Position numbers and translations under genes: made by a program. From assembly GCF_000012965.1 (NCBI RefSeq), contig NC_007575.1:992001-1056000 (forward strand): 64,000 nucleotides of DNA, read 5' to 3'. The notes below the pieces were generated by a model, which saw only the letters and a program-made list of their open reading frames with translations, was not told where the DNA came from and did not search any database. This document shows positions 45,393-54,746 of this stretch, piece by piece; position 1 is the stretch's first letter, and every line of letters begins with the position of its first letter. The DNA is from Sulfurimonas denitrificans DSM 1251. Lineage in GTDB: Bacteria; Campylobacterota; Campylobacteria; Campylobacterales; Sulfurimonadaceae.

Positions 45393-47351
45393 CTACGTTT
45401 TAAACATCTCAAGTTTAACATGTAGCTCATCAGTCATAACATTTAGATGTTCAGCAGCTGCGGCAATCTCTTCTACATTTCTTGCGTTTTGAGATGACAT
45501 GTCGTTTATGTCGCTCACTTGAGAGACTATAGAATCAACATCTATTTTAGTTTTTTCAAAGTCATTTACAGTTTTATCAGTGGCAGTTACAGCGCCTTTT
45601 ACTATAGAGACACTGTTGTTTATCATCTCTTCCACATTTGAGGCGCTACTTGCCAACTCTTGTATCTCTTTAGAGTTAGAGTCCATCTGAGTGCTTACCT
45701 CTATGATTCCATGCACGATTATGTTTATCGTTGCGTTTATCTCACTAAGGCTTTTTTGCGTTCTCTCTGCTAGTTTGCGTACTTCATCTGCTACAACCGC
45801 AAATCCACGTCCATGCTCACCTGCACGAGCAGCTTCAATAGCAGCATTAAGGGCAAGAAGATTTGTCTGATCAGCTATATCGCTTATGATGTCAAGTATG
45901 CTCTTTACTTCATTTGCTTCATGAGAGAGTGTCTGCATTCTATGTGATAATTCAACTTCAACCTCTGCCGAGGATTGAACTTTATTTGCAAGAGAGACTA
46001 TCTCATCCCTTGCTTTTGCAAGAGTTTCATTTGCTTTTAGTATCTCCTCTTTACTTTTAATGGCGTCCTTAGTTGCTGCCGTTATCTCATCTTTAATATG
46101 GGTTGCTTTTTTTTCTGCCTCATTTATCACTGCAACACTTTTTTCTACGTTTGTGCCTACTCTTAGTGATGTAGTTGAGAGCTCATGTGATATGGAAGCA
46201 TTTTCACTTGATGACAATTTAGAGGTCTCTATAAGTTCTCTAATAGTTTTTATGAGAGTGTTAAAACTTGATGCCATCTCAGAGAGTTCTTGAGGAGAGT
46301 TTTCATCCATTTTTATAGTTAAATCTCGACTGTCTCCTATGCCCAAGAGAGTATTTTTAAAGATATCTATAGGTTTTACTATAGATATCTTTATGAGATG
46401 TAAAATAAAAAAGATAAATAAAATAGTACAAATCACCAATCCCGCTAAAAGTATTATAATATTATTGGATGCGTCTTCTATCTTCTTGTTTATGGATGTA
46501 TATACACTCTTATAGATCTCAATTTCTACTTCTCTAAGAAGCTCTATTGTTGAAGTTACTGTAGAGAACCACATATTTGAATCTATGCCAAAATCCCCCT
46601 CAATACCTCTCTTCTTTGCTTCTTCTATAATGTCAAATGTTTTTTTAACAACTTCTCCTCTAAAGATACGCTCATAAGAGTCTCTTAACTCTTTTGAGGC
46701 AAGAGCCTCAAATTTTTTCTTATTTCCCTTTAAAATAAGTTCTCTGCCAATTAGCATAGAAAACTCTTTTATCTCCATCTTATTTGTAGAAAAAACTCTA
46801 TTTAAGAGTGCTCTAATTTGTCCTAATGACTCTTTGGTAAAGACTAGATGGGTATATGTTTGAATTGTATTTCTATTATCTTTATCATCTATAAGAGAGG
46901 GAATAATTGTAACTGTGTCAATTAAAGCGGCAACTATTTGTGTATAGTATGCTCCAACATCCAAACCACTTATGCTCAAAGAGTCTATGGCATCTCTTTT
47001 TTGTTTGAGCTCATTCAAGTTGTTCAACATGGAGATATCGCTTTTGGTTTTTTCATAAGTAACTCTTATGTTATTTAATGCTTCATCACTATTTTGGCGG
47101 CTACTTTGTAAGATGCTAGAGCCATTTTGCCCTTTACTCGCTAAAAATCCTGCACTCACTCCTCTTTCTATTTGCAGATAGTGAACTGCTCTACTTAGAG
47201 ACTCTGCTTCTATAATACGCTCTTTTGTCACCTCAAGGTTTTGTTTTATGCTTATATCATAAAAGATTCTGCCTACTGCGAGAGCCAAGACCGCTACTAT
47301 TGGAATTGAGATTAAAATAATAAATCTTAATTTTATGCTTAATTTTTGCAT
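45393..47351 (-). CDS. MCP with NIT sensor, no CZB domain
   Basis: This 652-aa MCP has a membrane segment (about 9-28), a NIT-like periplasmic domain (motif [11 protein letters not shown]), a second membrane segment (about 303-325), a HAMP and a signalling domain ([20 protein letters not shown] tip), and ends soon after the signalling helices. AAGGAG lies ten nt before the ATG. Its promoter is the minus-strand GCGACA site at 47693-47724, which leaves an unusually long leader of about 340 nt. It is on the opposite strand to its neighbours. Confidence 0.92.
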   Translation of the reverse strand: MQKLSIKLRFIILISIPIVAVLALAVGRIFYDISIKQNLEVTKERIIEAESLSRAVHYLQIERGVSAGFLASKGQNGSSILQSSRQNSDEALNNIRVTYEKTKSDISMLNNLNELKQKRDAIDSLSISGLDVGAYYTQIVAALIDTVTIIPSLIDDKDNRNTIQTYTHLVFTKESLGQIRALLNRVFSTNKMEIKEFSMLIGRELILKGNKKKFEALASKELRDSYERIFRGEVVKKTFDIIEEAKKRGIEGDFGIDSNMWFSTVTSTIELLREVEIEIYKSVYTSINKKIEDASNNIIILLAGLVICTILFIFFILHLIKISIVKPIDIFKNTLLGIGDSRDLTIKMDENSPQELSEMASSFNTLIKTIRELIETSKLSSSENASISHELSTTSLRVGTNVEKSVAVINEAEKKATHIKDEITAATKDAIKSKEEILKANETLAKARDEIVSLANKVQSSAEVEVELSHRMQTLSHEANEVKSILDIISDIADQTNLLALNAAIEAARAGEHGRGFAVVADEVRKLAERTQKSLSEINATINIIVHGIIEVSTQMDSNSKEIQELASSASNVEEMINNSVSIVKGAVTATDKTVNDFEKTKIDVDSIVSQVSDINDMSSQNARNVEEIAAAAEHLNVMTDELHVKLEMFKT

Positions 47352-47692
47352 ATTTCTTTACTCCTTATTTAAAATAAAATGTGTCTGTTTGTGCTTGAAG
47401 AAAAAAAATGGAAGAAATTTATATGGAATTGGAAGAAAAGAGGATACATTTTGCTAAGTTTTTTAAAGTTTTTTGAAGAGGGTTGTTTTTAATGTTTTTT
47501 ATTAGTTTTAGCATGTAATTAGTAATTATAATGAGTGAAATTAAATATTTATAATAATTTCTATCATTTATAAGCTGACCATATTTCTTTGTTTTATATA
47601 CCATTTAAAATACCTTAAATCTCTCTATTGATTTTATAAATGATAATTAAAGCTAGAAATAGTAGTACAGCTAATAATTAATTTACACGAGA
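47317..47692 (-). other. Long leader of the MCP at 45393-47351
   Basis: From the -10 at 47693-47698 to the MCP start at 47351 is about 341 nt, against 34-49 nt at the other four promoters. The leader contains a 61-codon frame (47419-47604) with a weak AAGG site; it is very basic, has a hydrophobic stretch and is not similar to anything I know. Either a small gene or an untranslated regulatory leader would fit. The coordinates include the first codons of the MCP only as overlap margin. Confidence 0.4.
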
Positions 47693-47724
47693 ATTATATC
47701 GTGCAAGTGTCGCCATTGTGTCGC
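47693..47724 (-). promoter_or_regulatory. GCGACA tandem promoter 5 (minus strand)
   Basis: On the minus strand GCGACA (47724-47719) and GCGACA (47713-47708) are followed after exactly 9 bp by the consensus -10 TATAAT (47698-47693). It is the best -10 of the five, and on the opposite strand, which makes the shared spacing hard to explain by chance or duplication. Confidence 0.82.
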
Positions 47725-47887
47725 TAAATATAATTTTTTTTATCACATTTTAATTATTTGTGTAAAATTAGATTAAATAAAGAATAAAAAATAGTTTAAT
47801 AAAATACTTTTTGGAGACAATTTACTCTTAAATAAGTTTTTTTTATAAAAATATTTAGTAAAGGGAGTATAAATAAAAGAAATATGT

Positions 47888-47893
47888 TAGAAT
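47888..47893 (+). promoter_or_regulatory. Candidate extended -10 of the MCP at 47923
   Basis: TAGAAT at 47888-47893 is preceded by TGT at 47885-47887, giving an extended -10. The ATG-equivalent GTG lies 30 nt on. No GCGACA site precedes it, so this MCP seems to lie outside the island regulon. Confidence 0.4.
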
Positions 47894-47922
47894 AAACGAC
47901 TCAACAAATTCAAGGAGTAACA

Positions 47923-50085
47923 GTGTTTAATAATATCTCAATTAAGTTAAAAATGGTTTTAATGTTAATTGTACCAATTACCGTAATATTAGTTTTTTTA
48001 GGGATTGATGGCTACAAAAACTACAATGAGGTAAAGCTACTAAAACAGATAGAAGAGATGGTTGCTTTTAGTCAAAAGAGCAGTTCTCTTGTTCATAATC
48101 TTCAAAAAGAGCGTGGTGCTTCTGCTGGATTTATAGGTTCAAAAGGGGAGAAGTTTTCTTCAGAACTCCAAGATATTCGAAAAGACACCGATGCAACGCA
48201 TGAAGAACTTAGCAAATTTTACTCATCTATGAATAAAATTGATTATGCAGCTTCATTGCAAAGCAAAATGGAAAAAGCAGTTGCTAATCTCTCAAAACTC
48301 AAAGAGATAAGAGATGGTGTGTCTTCTTTGGGTGTAGCGGTTGGTGTTCCTGTTACTTACTATACAAATGTAAACAATGATTTCATCTCTTCAATAGAGG
48401 AGATAGCAAAAATGAGTTCAAATGCTCAGATGAATAATCTAACAAACGCATTTGTTAACTTTTTAGCTTCAAAAGAGAGAGCAGGGCTTGAGAGAGCTGT
48501 TTTATCATCAACTTTTTCAAGAGACAATTTTGCAGAGGGCTTTTATGAGAAGTTAATAGGACTCTTAAATGCGCAAGATATTTTTATGAATAAGTTTCTT
48601 TTTTTAGCTCCAGAAGAACTTATTGGATTTTATAATCAAACTATGGGCGCTCCTGAAGTAAAAGAAGTTGACAGAATGCGCAAAATTGCGCTCTCTAATC
48701 CTAATGGCGGTTTTGGCATAGATGCTACATATTGGTTTGCGACTATAACTTTAAAGATAAATCTTCTTAAAAAAGTTGAAGATGAAATCTCTTTGCATCT
48801 AAAAAATAGCATCTCTGAATTACAAGATAATGCATTACGAAGCATGATTATTGGTATTGTCCTAAGTTTTGTAATTCTTGCTTTTGTTGCTGGATTTAGC
48901 TTTATTATCTCAAATGGATTAACTTCTAGAATTGAGCGCTTTAAGCAAGAGATAGATGAGATAGTCTCTTCAAAAGATTTTTCAAAAAAAATTACAAGTT
49001 GTGCGGCTGATGAGATAGGCTTTATTCAGCAATCGGCAAATCATCTGGCGTGTGTAGCAAATACAGCAATTGAAGAAGCAAAAATTAGTCTGCAAAAAAC
49101 ACAAGAACACTCTGCTGAGAGTGAAAAGCGTTTAGAAGCAAATAATTTAACACTTGCATTAACTGAACTTCTAAATGAAGGAGCAGTTTCAGGTGTAGGA
49201 AGTGTTCAAGAGGGGCTCTCTAACAATATGAATGCATTAGTAGAGATAAATGATAAAAATGCACGTACCGAAATTATTGTAGAAGAGGTTAAAAACTCAA
49301 CAGATGAGATGGTTCACTCATTGAGCAATATATCTCAAAAGATGAACTCTTCAAAAGAGAATGCAGATCAGTTAAACAGTAGCGTTATTGAGATATCAAA
49401 TGTAATAGCACTCATTAAAGATATAAGTGATCAAACAAATCTACTAGCACTAAATGCAGCAATAGAAGCAGCTCGTGCAGGTGAACATGGAAGAGGGTTT
49501 GCAGTTGTTGCAGATGAAGTGCGCAAACTAGCTGAGAGAACACAAAGAGCTACAAATGAAGTAGAGTTAAACATAAACCTCTTAAAACAAAACAGCTCTT
49601 CAATGCAAGAGTTCTCAGAGCAGATGAGTGTCGAAGTTTCTACATCTTTAGAGAAGCTTGATCACTTTAATGGTAGTCTTCATGATTTAGTTGATGGCGC
49701 AAAAGATATTCAACTTGCAAATAAGAAAATATCAAATGAGCTCTTTATTACTCTTGCTAAGCTTGACCATATAGCATTTAAATTAAGCGGATATGGTGCG
49801 GTATTTAAAGATGACCATAACTTCAAGTTCTCAGATCACATGAATTGTCGTTTTGGAAAATGGTACCTTGCTGCTGGAAAAGAGGCTTTTGCAAATACCT
49901 CTTCATATCCTAAGGTTGACCCGATTCATAAAGTTGTGCATGATAGAGTAAGATCTGTTCCTGATTATATACAAGATGGAGTTCTTAAAAATGCTTCAAA
50001 GATTATCTCATCATTTGTTGAAGCAGAAAAATCTTCAAAAGAGCTATTTGGGGTACTTGATGATATGGCAGAAGAGATAAAATAA
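47923..50085 (+). CDS. MCP with NIT sensor and CZB domain (copy B)
   Basis: This 720-aa MCP is the paralogue of 37555-39717 with identical domain order (NIT with [15 protein letters not shown], signalling domain, CZB with C642). The start is GTG 47923, with AAGGAG about 6 nt upstream. The sensor domain has diverged more than the signalling tip, which is identical over 291 bp. It is monocistronic with its own promoter and lacks the GCGACA site, so the two copies may be expressed under different conditions. Confidence 0.92.
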   Translation: MFNNISIKLKMVLMLIVPITVILVFLGIDGYKNYNEVKLLKQIEEMVAFSQKSSSLVHNLQKERGASAGFIGSKGEKFSSELQDIRKDTDATHEELSKFYSSMNKIDYAASLQSKMEKAVANLSKLKEIRDGVSSLGVAVGVPVTYYTNVNNDFISSIEEIAKMSSNAQMNNLTNAFVNFLASKERAGLERAVLSSTFSRDNFAEGFYEKLIGLLNAQDIFMNKFLFLAPEELIGFYNQTMGAPEVKEVDRMRKIALSNPNGGFGIDATYWFATITLKINLLKKVEDEISLHLKNSISELQDNALRSMIIGIVLSFVILAFVAGFSFIISNGLTSRIERFKQEIDEIVSSKDFSKKITSCAADEIGFIQQSANHLACVANTAIEEAKISLQKTQEHSAESEKRLEANNLTLALTELLNEGAVSGVGSVQEGLSNNMNALVEINDKNARTEIIVEEVKNSTDEMVHSLSNISQKMNSSKENADQLNSSVIEISNVIALIKDISDQTNLLALNAAIEAARAGEHGRGFAVVADEVRKLAERTQRATNEVELNINLLKQNSSSMQEFSEQMSVEVSTSLEKLDHFNGSLHDLVDGAKDIQLANKKISNELFITLAKLDHIAFKLSGYGAVFKDDHNFKFSDHMNCRFGKWYLAAGKEAFANTSSYPKVDPIHKVVHDRVRSVPDYIQDGVLKNASKIISSFVEAEKSSKELFGVLDDMAEEIK
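49317..49607 (+). repeat. 291-bp block identical to 38949-39239
   Basis: This is the partner of the block in the copy-A MCP. The first mismatch on the right is a synonymous G/A at 39240/49608. Confidence 0.9.
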
Positions 50086-50129
50086 AAAGAGAGATTTCTC
50101 TTTATAAAAGCCCATTTTTTATGGGCTTT
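50086..50129. terminator. Tandem hairpins between convergent MCP and sor genes
   Basis: A 7-bp stem AAAGAGA/TCTCTTT (50086-50103) directly follows the MCP stop, then a 9-bp stem AAAGCCCAT/ATGGGCTTT with a T5 loop (50107-50129). The second ends 6 bp before the convergent gene's stop and can serve both directions. Confidence 0.7.
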
Positions 50130-50135
50130 ATAGTA

Positions 50136-50522
50136 CTACTTTGTAATTTCTACTACAACGGGAGTTGATTCCCAAATACCATGTTTTGTACAGTATGCGT
50201 GAGCTACCAATTTCAACTTGTTTCCAGTTGGAATTATGTTAAAAGTAACAGTTGCGTGAGCTTTGATATTTCCTAGTGTTCCAGGAGTAAAGTCAGCACG
50301 TGCTAAAAGAGTCTCACCATTATAAAGCGCCATATTTGCGATAAAGTGATCATAATCATCTGGGTGAGAGTACTCATTTCCCATCTTAATAGTTACGCTA
50401 AACATTTCACCCTCTTTAGCACTGTTATCACAGTGGATAAATGGTGAGTGACGATCTATATAATCTTTCTTGCTTTCTCTCTCAACTGTGTCTATATCTA
50501 CATAACGATTTATTGTTGGCAT
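50136..50522 (-). CDS. Superoxide reductase (neelaredoxin type)
   Basis: This 128-aa protein reduces superoxide to peroxide. The Fe(His4Cys) ligands are present: H25 in D-R-H-S-P, H53 and H59 in S-H-P-D-D-Y-D-H, C111 and H114 in CTKH. The usual E-K-H is D-R-H here. There is no N-terminal desulforedoxin domain. I chose ATG 50522 with AAAGGA seven nt upstream over a longer frame to 50585. It fits a microaerobic life style. Confidence 0.92.
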   Translation of the reverse strand: MPTINRYVDIDTVERESKKDYIDRHSPFIHCDNSAKEGEMFSVTIKMGNEYSHPDDYDHFIANMALYNGETLLARADFTPGTLGNIKAHATVTFNIIPTGNKLKLVAHAYCTKHGIWESTPVVVEITK

Positions 50523-50690
50523 ATTAAATTCCTTTAATTTTAAATTACGGCGCAATTGTAGCTCTAAGTAAGTTACAACAAACAAAATCTTTCATATTAA
50601 TTAAAATATCTTAAAACTATTCAATAATCGCTCTTAAAGCAAAATATTGATAAAATCGCACCCAAATGTAATTAAATAAAAGAGCTAAAA

Positions 50691-52712
50691 ATGTTAAAAA
50701 CTTTACTAATTGAGATAGGCGTAGAAGAGTTACCAGCGGTTCCACTCTTAAGAGAACTAAAAAATATTGAAAAAAAATATGCTGATATTTTAGAGAAACA
50801 CTCTCTTTTGGGAAATTTTGAGTTTTACTACACACCAAGACGACTCGTACTTTGGCATAGAGAGTTTAAAAGTATGCAAGATGAGAGCGTAGAGGAGTTT
50901 TTTGGAGCGCCTCTTAGTGTGGCTTATAAAGATGGAGTAGCAACTCCAGCAGCACTTGGATTTGCAAAAAAGTGCGGTGTTGGCATAGATGAGATAACTA
51001 CAACTATTAAAGACAACAAAGAGGTTATCTACTACAAAAGAGCATTGATGGCAAAAGAGTCCTCTCATTTGCTTCCAACCATAATTAAAGAGTGGATAGA
51101 CTCTTTAGAGTTTGGAAAATCTATGAGATGGGGAAGCTTGCAAGAGAGCTTTATCAGACCGATTCGCTGGGTAAATGTACAACTCGCAGATGAGCTTGTA
51201 GATATGGAAATCTTTGGAGTAAAATCAGCAAAGAAGACTTTTGTTCATCGTATCAGCAATTTTGAAGCTATTGAGATAAATGGTGCAAAAGAGTATTTTG
51301 AAGTTTTAGAAGATGGCGGTGTAACACTTTTTGCAACACAAAGAGAGAAGAAAATAGTTGAAGATTTTGCTTCAATTGAAAAAGAAAATGGCGTTAAAAT
51401 AGAGATAGATAAAGAGTTGCTTGATGAAGTTGTAGCCATTACAGAAAACCCTACTGCAATCTTAGGCTCTTTTGATGAAGAGTTTTTAAAGCTTCCTCCT
51501 GAAGTTATCATTACATCAATGAAAGAGCATCAGAGGTATTTTCCAGTATTTAAAGATGGCAAACTGATAAATAGATTTGTTGTGGTATCAAATGCATTTA
51601 CTAATGATTTTTCAAAAGTGATAGAGGGAAATGAGAGAGTTTTACGTCCTCGTCTCTCAGATGCTCTCTTCTTTTATAACAATGACTTAAAAAAAGGGCT
51701 CAGCACGGCTGGGCTTGAAAAAGTTGTATTTATGAAAGGGCTTGGAAGCGTTGCAGATAAGATAGAGCGTGAGAGAAAAATTGCACATGCTCTTTTTGAT
51801 ATATATAAACCACTACATGTAACTCTTGAAGAGCTTGATCGCTCTATAACTCTTGCAAAAGCTGACCTTATGAGTGAGATGGTTTATGAGTTTACAGAGC
51901 TTCAAGGTTTGATGGGCTCATACTATGCCTCTTTGCTTGGAGAGAGCCAAAATGTAGCAACTGCCATAAGAGAGCAGTATCTTCCAGATGGTGAGGATAG
52001 CGCACTTCCATCAAATAAGATGAGCGCAATAGTTGCCATGAGCTTAAAACTAGATACACTTTTAGGGCTATTTAGTATAAACCAGATACCAACAGGCTCA
52101 CGTGACCCATTTGCTCTGCGCCGCGCTGTAAATGGGCTTATAAGAGTTACAAAAGAGCATGATTTAGAGTTTGATATAGTTAAAACACTTACACTTCTTA
52201 GCAAAAACTATGACTCATTTGACATCTCAAAACTTGAAGCATTTTTCCTAGAGAGAGTTAGACAGTACTTCAAAGTAAATCCATCTATCGTTGAAGCGGT
52301 TTTAATCTCAGGAGAGAGAGAACTTCTTAGAATCTCTAAAAAAATATCTGCATTAGAGAGTATGGTAAATAGCCAAGGGTTTAGTGAATATTTCTCAACA
52401 TTTAAAAGAGTTGCAAATATTACAAAAGATATTGACATGTCAAACATCAAAGCTATAAATGAGAAGCTTTTTGAAAATAGCGCAGAAGATGCTCTCTTTA
52501 AGAGATATAACGAAGTTTGTGCTATCTCATACAACTCTTATGAAGAGGAACTTGACGCTTTATTTAGCCTAAAGAGAGAGCTAGATAGTTTCTTTAATGA
52601 TGTTATGGTAAATGCAGAAGATGAGTCAATAAGAGAGAATAGAAAAGCTCTAATTGCTTCTATCTACAAGAGCATATTAAAAATTGCAGATATAAAAGAG
52701 ATAGCTCTGTAA
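50691..52712 (+). CDS. glyS: Glycyl-tRNA synthetase beta subunit
   Basis: This 673-aa protein has the typical beta-subunit start (LLIEIGVEELPA), RWG..SFIRPIRW motif and the SRDPFALRRA HD-like region, with a C-terminal helical anticodon-binding domain. It forms the alpha2beta2 glycyl-tRNA synthetase with GlyQ, which is not in the window. It converges on the next gene with only 5 bp between stops and no hairpin. Confidence 0.97.
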   Translation: MLKTLLIEIGVEELPAVPLLRELKNIEKKYADILEKHSLLGNFEFYYTPRRLVLWHREFKSMQDESVEEFFGAPLSVAYKDGVATPAALGFAKKCGVGIDEITTTIKDNKEVIYYKRALMAKESSHLLPTIIKEWIDSLEFGKSMRWGSLQESFIRPIRWVNVQLADELVDMEIFGVKSAKKTFVHRISNFEAIEINGAKEYFEVLEDGGVTLFATQREKKIVEDFASIEKENGVKIEIDKELLDEVVAITENPTAILGSFDEEFLKLPPEVIITSMKEHQRYFPVFKDGKLINRFVVVSNAFTNDFSKVIEGNERVLRPRLSDALFFYNNDLKKGLSTAGLEKVVFMKGLGSVADKIERERKIAHALFDIYKPLHVTLEELDRSITLAKADLMSEMVYEFTELQGLMGSYYASLLGESQNVATAIREQYLPDGEDSALPSNKMSAIVAMSLKLDTLLGLFSINQIPTGSRDPFALRRAVNGLIRVTKEHDLEFDIVKTLTLLSKNYDSFDISKLEAFFLERVRQYFKVNPSIVEAVLISGERELLRISKKISALESMVNSQGFSEYFSTFKRVANITKDIDMSNIKAINEKLFENSAEDALFKRYNEVCAISYNSYEEELDALFSLKRELDSFFNDVMVNAEDESIRENRKALIASIYKSILKIADIKEIAL

Positions 52713-52717
52713 CTCTT

Positions 52718-53452
52718 TTATGAAGTTTTTACTATAGATGGAGGGAATGTTGAGAACGCTTTTTTAAAAGCGTTTGCTCTAGTATCTCTAAATTTTCCAG
52801 TTGCAATCGCTGGTAAAAAATATCCGCCCTCAGCGCTCTCTTGTGCATCATAGTTGTTATCATGCATAAAGGCTACTGTTTTGCCTAGTTTTGAAGCTTG
52901 TGCAGATAAATTTCTTACGTAAGTAATTATGTGTTTATGGTGTCTGTCAAACTTATTCCCAGATGCAAAAAATACAAACTTACCGCTTAGGCGAATATTT
53001 AGATAGTCTTGATAATTTAACTCTTTATCATATCTTGTGAGCTGATCACTTGCATATTTGTCCAAATCAGCATCAAACTCTTCAAGAACTGATGTTGGCT
53101 CTATGTTTGGTCTATTTAACCCAAAGAGATATTTTATCTCTATAAGTTTTCCTCTATATCCACTCTTTATAGCAGATGAGAATAGGTTACAGTTATTATC
53201 AAAGTTTAGTTCACAAAATTCTCCATCAAAGTTATATCCCTGAGATGCTAATTTTGTATTTGTGTTGTATCCTACTGGCGCTATTGTTGGGTTATATAAG
53301 AAGATAGTTCCTATGACCATTTTTCGTTTATTTTCAAGCTTACTCTTAAGCTCTGCTATCGTTATTACTTCATCTTCTTGTGGTATATAAATATACTCCT
53401 CAACAACATACTCTACATCAAAACTTGTTAAAAATTTTCCAAATGCTTGCAA
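52718..53452 (-). CDS. Hypothetical protein, 244 aa
   Basis: I do not recognise this soluble protein. It contains a PVGYNTNTKLASQGYNF stretch, a Cys-poor acidic centre and a C-terminal FMHDNNYDAQESAEGGYFLP stretch that might be a binding site. The start is TTG 53452 with GAGGA six nt upstream. Composition matches its neighbours, so it is probably an ordinary core or lineage gene. Confidence 0.6.
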   Translation of the reverse strand: MQAFGKFLTSFDVEYVVEEYIYIPQEDEVITIAELKSKLENKRKMVIGTIFLYNPTIAPVGYNTNTKLASQGYNFDGEFCELNFDNNCNLFSSAIKSGYRGKLIEIKYLFGLNRPNIEPTSVLEEFDADLDKYASDQLTRYDKELNYQDYLNIRLSGKFVFFASGNKFDRHHKHIITYVRNLSAQASKLGKTVAFMHDNNYDAQESAEGGYFLPAIATGKFRDTRANAFKKAFSTFPPSIVKTS

Positions 53453-53527
53453 TTTTAATCCTCAAATATTTATTGCGATTATACTATAATTCGCAGGCTT
53501 AAGAAGTTTTTAGTAAAGCAGAGTTCC

Positions 53528-53989
53528 TTAAACGTAAGCCGACTCTCTTAGGTATCTATTGACGGTTAGTTTTGAAAACTTATCGAGGTATTGCCAAAAA
53601 TCATTTTTTATCTCCTCATCTACATGTAACTCTTTGAGTACTTCCCTAAAAGTTCCAAGCCACTCATCTCTTGATTTTTCATATATTGAGAAGTTTTTAT
53701 GAATGTCAATCATATACTCATTCAAATCTTTTTGTTTCATCTCTTCATCATAGATAGATGGTCCTCCACAAATTTGGATGAAAAATTTTGTATTTTTTTT
53801 CTTTACCTCTTCAAATTCATCCCTATCTTGAGGAAAAAAGTGTGCTATATTACTCTCATATATCCTCTCATAAAACTCATACATAAGTTTACGCATTCCC
53901 TCATATCCAAGCACTTCATATAGGGCAGTAGAAGGATTTTTAAACTCAACTTTTTCATTTTCGCATGCTTTTGTTATCTCATAATTCAT
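53528..53989 (-). CDS. Truncated haemoglobin
   Basis: This 153-aa globin of the truncated (2-on-2) family has the helix E/F region QICGGPSIY, the proximal His in MIDIHKNFSI (H97), and the G-helix RDEWLGTFREVL with its Trp. Related Campylobacter globins bind O2 and help with nitric oxide or microaerobic respiration. The N-terminal 20 residues are an extension. Function in NO or O2 handling is inferred. Confidence 0.82.
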   Translation of the reverse strand: MNYEITKACENEKVEFKNPSTALYEVLGYEGMRKLMYEFYERIYESNIAHFFPQDRDEFEEVKKKNTKFFIQICGGPSIYDEEMKQKDLNEYMIDIHKNFSIYEKSRDEWLGTFREVLKELHVDEEIKNDFWQYLDKFSKLTVNRYLRESAYV

Positions 53990-54035
53990 ATTTGGCTCAA
54001 TTCTTTAAAATTGTCAAAATATTAGCAAAAAAAGA

Positions 54036-54746
54036 TTAATATTTAATTTTACTTAAGTATAACCCATTGCTTTTTGCTGGTTTTATTTTATGATTTACTC
54101 TACACTCAAGTTTGTCTAAAATCTCATCTTCATTTAAACTAAGCAGTGCGCCAACCATAAGCCTTATTTGACTTCTTAAAAAGCCGTTAGCTTCAAAATT
54201 TAGCACTATAAAACCTTTATGTTCGTAAGCAAAAGCTCTATATATAACTCTTGTGGTGCTTTTTATATCACCCCCGCTCTTCATAAAAAATTTGAAATCA
54301 AATGCTCCACAAAAGAGTTTTATATTTTTTTGAATCTCAAAAAAATCTGTATCATCAATGAATGTGACAAAATTCTCCTCAAAAGGGTTGCTTTTTGCTT
54401 TTTTGATGATATATCTGTAAACTCGTCTCTTCGCACTATATCTTGCATGAAAGGTATCATCTACAATTTTGATTTTTTTGATTAATATAGATGGTGGAAG
54501 AACTCTTCCTAGAGAGTCTTGAAGTTTTGTTATATCGCTCCAGTATGGAGGCAAGTCAATATGACAAACTTGTCCACTCGCATGAACGCCTCTGTCTGTT
54601 CTGCCACTTGCAACTATCTTTGTTTCAATATTTATTTTTTTTAAAGCTATCTCTAAGGTGCCTAAGATAGTGTTTTTAGACTCTTTTTGTGTTTGAGAGC
54701 CTAAAAAATTTGTGCCATTATAGGCAATGATTAACGCACATCTCAT
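54036..54746 (-). CDS. truA: tRNA pseudouridine(38-40) synthase TruA
   Basis: This 236-aa protein carries the catalytic Asp in ASGRTDRGVHASGQV (D51) and the conserved YRYII and FLRSQIRLM motifs. It makes pseudouridine in the tRNA anticodon arm. It starts immediately after the lptF-type gene on the same transcript, the last gene of a five-gene minus-strand operon (58523 to 54036). Confidence 0.96.
   Translation of the reverse strand: MRCALIIAYNGTNFLGSQTQKESKNTILGTLEIALKKINIETKIVASGRTDRGVHASGQVCHIDLPPYWSDITKLQDSLGRVLPPSILIKKIKIVDDTFHARYSAKRRVYRYIIKKAKSNPFEENFVTFIDDTDFFEIQKNIKLFCGAFDFKFFMKSGGDIKSTTRVIYRAFAYEHKGFIVLNFEANGFLRSQIRLMVGALLSLNEDEILDKLECRVNHKIKPAKSNGLYLSKIKY

Larger units (their letters stand above)
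47352..47922. other. 571-bp divergent intergenic region
   Basis: The region carries the leader and GCGACA promoter of the minus-strand MCP and, from about 47725, an AT-rich stretch leading to the plus-strand MCP. No other gene is supported in it. It is the longest non-coding stretch of the island. Confidence 0.6.
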
